The position numbers were made by a program, and so were the translations under genes. Below are positions 61,190 to 64,000 of a stretch of DNA of 64,000 bases, one piece after another; positions within the stretch are counted from its first letter, which is position 1, and each line of letters starts with the position of its first letter. Below the pieces are notes generated by a model. It saw nothing but the letters and a program-made list of their open reading frames with translations. It was not told where the DNA came from and searched no databases. The stretch is from Betaproteobacteria bacterium (GTDB taxonomy: Bacteria; Pseudomonadota; Gammaproteobacteria; Burkholderiales; SG8-41): the NCBI GenBank assembly GCA_016192825.1, contig JACPTK010000024.1, positions 27,678-91,677 on the forward strand. The letters run 5' to 3'.

Positions 61190-61253
61190 TTACAGAGTCA
61201 AGAACCGAAAAGCAAAACCTGAATAGACAGGATTTACATGATTAACAGGATTA
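61190..61253. repeat. AATCCTG-type repeat, copy 2
   Basis: CGGCAGGATTTACAGAGTC and, 30 bases later, GACAGGATTTACATGATTAA. These are direct-repeat units of the family with copies at 33681 and 62801. It lies between the acyl-CoA ligase gene and the alpha/beta-hydrolase gene. Confidence 0.65.
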
Positions 61254-61303
61254 GAGCAAAACCTCATAAACAGAGCGGCACTGAAAAAGAAGTTCGGTTT
61301 AAA

Positions 61304-62101
61304 TCAGCCCAATTTCTTGAGGTAGTCGATTACCGCTGTCGCGACAGCTTCCGGCTGCTCGGGCAGCAGCGCGTGGCCGGCGTTCGGAATCAGGGTCATC
61401 GTCACCCGGCCGGCGCTGAATTCATCGCGATACCGGTTGCGCGCCTCGGGCGGCGTCATGACGTCGTTCGCTGGTTGCACGTCGAGGATGGGGGCGGAGC
61501 CCGCGTGCCACCATTCGTCGCGCGGCGTCGACTCGGTTGCCTCGCGCTCCATGTGCATCACGTCCTCGCGCCAGCCATCGAGCCAGACGGCGGGATCGTT
61601 CCCCGGCGCAAAGAAGGCATGCTTGAGGGCCTGCAGCCGCTCCGCGACCGGCAGGGACATGTCGTGGCTCTTGTTGATCGAAGCGCGGACGTCGGGCGGC
61701 ACCGGCCACACGTGGGTCGCCCCGAGGAGAACCACCGCCTTCACCAGCTTCGGAAAATCCGCCGCCGTCGTGCGCGCGACGAAATTGCCGAACGCGTGGC
61801 CGGCCATGATCGCCGGGCCGCCGCCGTGCCCGTCGATCACGGCCGCGACATCGCGCGCGAAATCGTGCAGCGTGATGCCCTTCATGGGACCGCTGCTGCC
61901 GCCGATGCCGCGCGGCTGCGGCCGCAGCGCGCAGTATCCGGCGTTGGCGAGGCGCTGCGACAGGTCGTCGAAATCCTCCGCGGGACGGCCGAGCGAGGGG
62001 ATCATCACGACCAGGGGACCTGTCCCCAGCGACAGCACTTCAATGCGGACATCTCCGCGCTCCACGAAGCTGCGTTTAACGGGTGTCGTCGTCGCTGGCA
62101 T
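61304..62101 (-). CDS. Alpha/beta-hydrolase-fold protein lacking the nucleophile serine
   Basis: 265 residues. The fold is clear: LVVMIPSLGRPAEDF, RPQPRGIGGSSG, the elbow region IMAGHAFGNFVAR, and PNAGHALLPEQP with the His. The elbow reads GHAFG instead of GxSxG, so the nucleophile position (about residue 99) is Ala, which rules out a standard serine-hydrolase mechanism. Other members with this GHAFG pattern probably exist. It may be a lyase-type or binding protein. It is transcribed with the GST gene upstream and the acyl-CoA ligase gene downstream. Confidence 0.85.
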   Translation of the reverse strand: MPATTTPVKRSFVERGDVRIEVLSLGTGPLVVMIPSLGRPAEDFDDLSQRLANAGYCALRPQPRGIGGSSGPMKGITLHDFARDVAAVIDGHGGGPAIMAGHAFGNFVARTTAADFPKLVKAVVLLGATHVWPVPPDVRASINKSHDMSLPVAERLQALKHAFFAPGNDPAVWLDGWREDVMHMEREATESTPRDEWWHAGSAPILDVQPANDVMTPPEARNRYRDEFSAGRVTMTLIPNAGHALLPEQPEAVATAVIDYLKKLG

Positions 62102-62128
62102 GGCTGGTCGCTGTCTTTCTTTCCGTGA

Positions 62129-62743
62129 TTACGCGTCCACCGGCAGGGTGTTGCGGATGGAGGGCCGCTGCGCGAAGGATTCGTACCAGGCCGCGATCCG
62201 GCCGTGCCCGTCGCGCCAGCCCAACTCGGGGAAGCGGAAGTCGAGGTAACCCAGCGCGACGGCGATGGCGACGTGGCCGATTGCCAATGAAGCTGCGCCG
62301 AGCGCCGCAGCTTCATTGTTCAGCAATTCAAGGCATGTTCCGGTCTTCAGTTCAAACCCAGCAAGCACCTCCGGTGATTGCTGGGGTTTGGGGCGGATGC
62401 GCTCGTTGCGCCACAGGACGAGCGTGTCGAGCATGCCGTTGCCGAGCGCGTGCCAGCGCAGCGCCTGCCAGCGTTGGTCCGGTTCCCGGGGAAAGAGCTT
62501 TGGCCCGTCGTGCAGGCTGTCGAGGTACTCGCAGATGACCGTCGAATCGAACAGCACCATGCCTTGGTCCGTGATCAGGACGGGAATCTTGCCGAGCGGG
62601 TTCACGCGCATGAGCTCGCGGTTGGGCTGCGTCATCGCGACGTGCGTTTGCACCTGCTCGATGCGGCCCGCAAGGCCGGCTTCGTGGGCGAACACCATCA
62701 CCTTGCGGGCGAACGGCGAGCGCGGCGACCAGTAGAGCTTCAT
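62129..62743 (-). CDS. Glutathione S-transferase
   Basis: 204 residues. The N-terminal thioredoxin-like domain shows SPRSPFARKVMVFAHE (active-site Ser region), VNPLGKIPVLI with the cis-Pro, and FDSTVICEYLDS, the Glu/Asp-Ser motif that binds the glutathione gamma-glutamyl group. The helical C-terminal domain with AIGHVAIAVALGYLDFRFPE is complete. It may be a conjugation or isomerisation enzyme of the surrounding catabolic block. An in-frame short repeat lies within 62281-62340 (AAGCTGCGCC / GCAGCTTCATTG), making a hairpin inside the gene. Confidence 0.9.
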   Translation of the reverse strand: MKLYWSPRSPFARKVMVFAHEAGLAGRIEQVQTHVAMTQPNRELMRVNPLGKIPVLITDQGMVLFDSTVICEYLDSLHDGPKLFPREPDQRWQALRWHALGNGMLDTLVLWRNERIRPKPQQSPEVLAGFELKTGTCLELLNNEAAALGAASLAIGHVAIAVALGYLDFRFPELGWRDGHGRIAAWYESFAQRPSIRNTLPVDA

Positions 62744-62800
62744 AGAGTTACTCGTTTCTCGTTACTCGTCACTGAGAACTCGTCTCAAAAACAAGAAATG

Positions 62801-62872
62801 GACAGGATTTACAGGATTAACAAAATCAAAGACTGCAAGAAAATCATGTGAATCCTGTTAATCCTGTCTATT
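62801..62872. repeat. AATCCTG-type inverted repeat, copy 3
   Basis: GACAGGATTTACAGGATTAA is followed 30 bases later by AATCCTGTTAATCCTGTC, an 18-base stem with a two-base mismatch. It lies just upstream of the GST gene and downstream of the crotonase gene on the minus strand, where it could act as a weak terminator or transcript stabiliser. Confidence 0.8.
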
Positions 62873-62888
62873 TTCAAGTTGACGGGCA

Positions 62889-63659
62889 CTAACGCCCTTC
62901 GAACTTGGGCGGACGCTTCTCCTTGAACGCTTCCACTCCTTCCTTGTGGTCGTGGGTGAGCCGCACGACGCCGGAAGCGAGCGTTTCCATCTCCATCAGC
63001 TGCTCCAGGGTCGGCACGTACATGGACTGGAACATCTTCTTGGCGAGCGCCAGCGCGTAAGTCGCCGACTCCGCCATCTCCGCGGCCAGCGCGCGCGCTT
63101 CCGCTTCGAGCCGGTCATCGGGCACGACGCGGACCGCGAGCCCGAGCGACAGCGCCTCGTCGGCGGGCACGACCCGCGCGGTATAGACGAGGTCCTTGGC
63201 CCGGGCGATCCCCAGGTACTGGGTGAGGAAGAAAATCGCGCCCCCGTCCGGCACCACGCCGACCTTCTTGAACGCCATCGAGAATTTCGCGGTTTCGGAG
63301 GCGACGGTCAGGTCGCAGGCCAGGGCGAGCGCGTTACCGATACCGTAAACCGGTCCGCGCACGGCGGCGATGACGGGCTTCTCGAGCGTATAGAGCGCGT
63401 GGATGGTGCGATGACGCCGCTGGGAGCGGACGCGGCCCGACACGATGTCCGATTTCGCCATGCCGGTGACGTCGCCGCCCGAGCAGAACGCCCGCCCCGC
63501 GCTGGTCAGGATCACAGCGCGCACCCCGTCGTCCGCGGCGATGGCGCCGAGGTGATCGTGGAGCGCGTCCCACATCGGGTCCGCCATCGCGTTTAGCCGA
63601 TCGGGCCGGTCGAGTGTCAGCACCGCGATCGCGCCTTCCTTCCCGTAACGAACGTTCAT
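62889..63659 (-). CDS. Enoyl-CoA hydratase/isomerase (crotonase) family protein, paralogue of 56243
   Basis: 256 residues, exactly the length of the protein at 56243. Same marks: RAFCSGGDVTGM, GPVYGIGNALALACDL, a KKVG segment in place of the first catalytic Glu, PDGG with the retained Asp, and SMYVPTLEQLMEMETLA at the C terminus. The pair flanks the receptor-ligase block and probably arose by duplication. Substrates may differ by a ring or chain substituent. It is probably the first gene of the minus-strand series seen here. Confidence 0.9.
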   Translation of the reverse strand: MNVRYGKEGAIAVLTLDRPDRLNAMADPMWDALHDHLGAIAADDGVRAVILTSAGRAFCSGGDVTGMAKSDIVSGRVRSQRRHRTIHALYTLEKPVIAAVRGPVYGIGNALALACDLTVASETAKFSMAFKKVGVVPDGGAIFFLTQYLGIARAKDLVYTARVVPADEALSLGLAVRVVPDDRLEAEARALAAEMAESATYALALAKKMFQSMYVPTLEQLMEMETLASGVVRLTHDHKEGVEAFKEKRPPKFEGR

Positions 63660-64000
63660 AAAGACCTCAAAGCGCAGACACGGAGGACACAGAGGACACG
63701 GAGGAGAATACTTTCACGAGTTTTCCGATTGTTCGATAGCGTGGTCTTGTACAAATTCACAAGCGCTTCAAAGTCCCGGCACAGAGGAAAGTGTCATCAT
63801 CACCTTTCCGCCCGCTCGGTGGTTCGTGCTTTGTGCAAGGTTATTCCTCTGTGTCCTCTGTGTCCTTGTATGTTCCTTTTGTACGATAGTGTTTGTAGTG
63901 TTTCCGAGTCTGGCCGGACTTGGGGACGGGGAAGCGGTAGATCGATTGTGTCCTGGTTCAAGCCGACACAGAGCAAGGTCGCTGTTTCCTGTTTTGCTTT
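63660..64000. other. Spacer with GACACAGAG-type inverted repeats; no gene recognised
   Basis: GACACGGAGGACACAGAGGA (from 63676, three 9-base units) and its inverted counterpart TCCTCTGTGTCCTCTGTGTC (about 63844) enclose ~135 bases. Such CACAGAGGACACAGAGG tracts are known from many bacterial spacers. They could form a long stem upstream of the crotonase gene. From 63873 to the window end nothing is recognised. Confidence 0.6.

Noticed and set aside
63676..63872. GACACAGAG inverted repeats as ends of a transposon
   Set aside because: They enclose only ~135 bases with no gene and no target duplication. Such tracts are widespread in bacterial spacers and are better described as short tandem repeats.

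Overview
The window is high-GC proteobacterial DNA. It looks like a betaproteobacterium close to Burkholderiales. The main reason is the density of Bug/TctC-type periplasmic solute receptors: nine complete genes, one cut by the left edge, one broken copy and one possible relic in 64 kb, with no TctA/TctB membrane genes beside any of them. The organism itself cannot be named from this sequence. No rRNA, tRNA, CRISPR array, intact transposase or phage gene was seen.

Layout. 1-5.9 kb: Bug receptors with a DHDPS-fold lyase-like protein, a ketopantoate-reductase-like enzyme, a YCII protein and a cupin relic. 6-14.7 kb: a one-strand hydrolase cluster with four paralogous alpha/beta-hydrolases, an SDR, three carbohydrate-esterase-4-like hydrolases (one without its metal-binding histidines) and a C45-type acyltransferase/amidase, plus relics of a CMD-family and a CaiB-type gene. 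15-20 kb: Bug receptor, aldehyde dehydrogenase, TauD-like dioxygenase, small three-haem cytochrome c, isochorismatase relic and OmpA-like lipoprotein. 20.6-22.7 kb: htpG with a sigma32-like promoter. 22.7-33.7 kb: Bug receptor, LigB-type dioxygenase and Gfo/Idh oxidoreductase, then LOG, SIMPL, PaiB, a D-2-hydroxyacid dehydrogenase with another Bug receptor and a VOC protein, a frameshifted tam-like methyltransferase and small membrane or lipoproteins. 34.5-36.1 kb: cobalt-type nitrile hydratase operon. 36-39 kb: repeat-rich zone around an HbpS/GlcG protein and a Bug receptor. 39-50 kb: SDR, aconitase, hydrolases, a Bug receptor and membrane proteins. 51-54.9 kb: broken Bug receptor, MsrB, sodium/solute symporter and GNAT. 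55-63.7 kb: a minus-strand acyl-CoA block with an MFS transporter, two crotonase paralogues, two Bug receptors, an NDP-forming acyl-CoA ligase, a nucleophile-less alpha/beta-hydrolase and a GST.

The most unusual structure is a dispersed family of palindromic elements, 11 copies or pieces between 11.5 and 50 kb. Full copies are about 206-212 bp: a terminal hairpin (TAGCAGCCTGTCGGAC...), an inner inverted repeat (GCAAAACCGCC / GGCGGTTTTGC), a variable core and a second hairpin (AGGAG-TTGTCGG...). They are bounded by CTAG. In five cases that CTAG supplies the TAG stop codon of a neighbouring gene. At least four unrelated core types sit between the same ends, and a shorter variant of about 87 bp also occurs. 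Three other small intergenic repeat families are present.

Together the genes suggest a metabolically versatile heterotroph. Many receptors probably sense or deliver organic acids, and hydrolase, oxygenase and CoA-dependent enzymes would feed the products into central metabolism. The region is also decaying: at least ten truncated, frameshifted or internally deleted genes are visible, and several intact-length enzymes lack catalytic residues.
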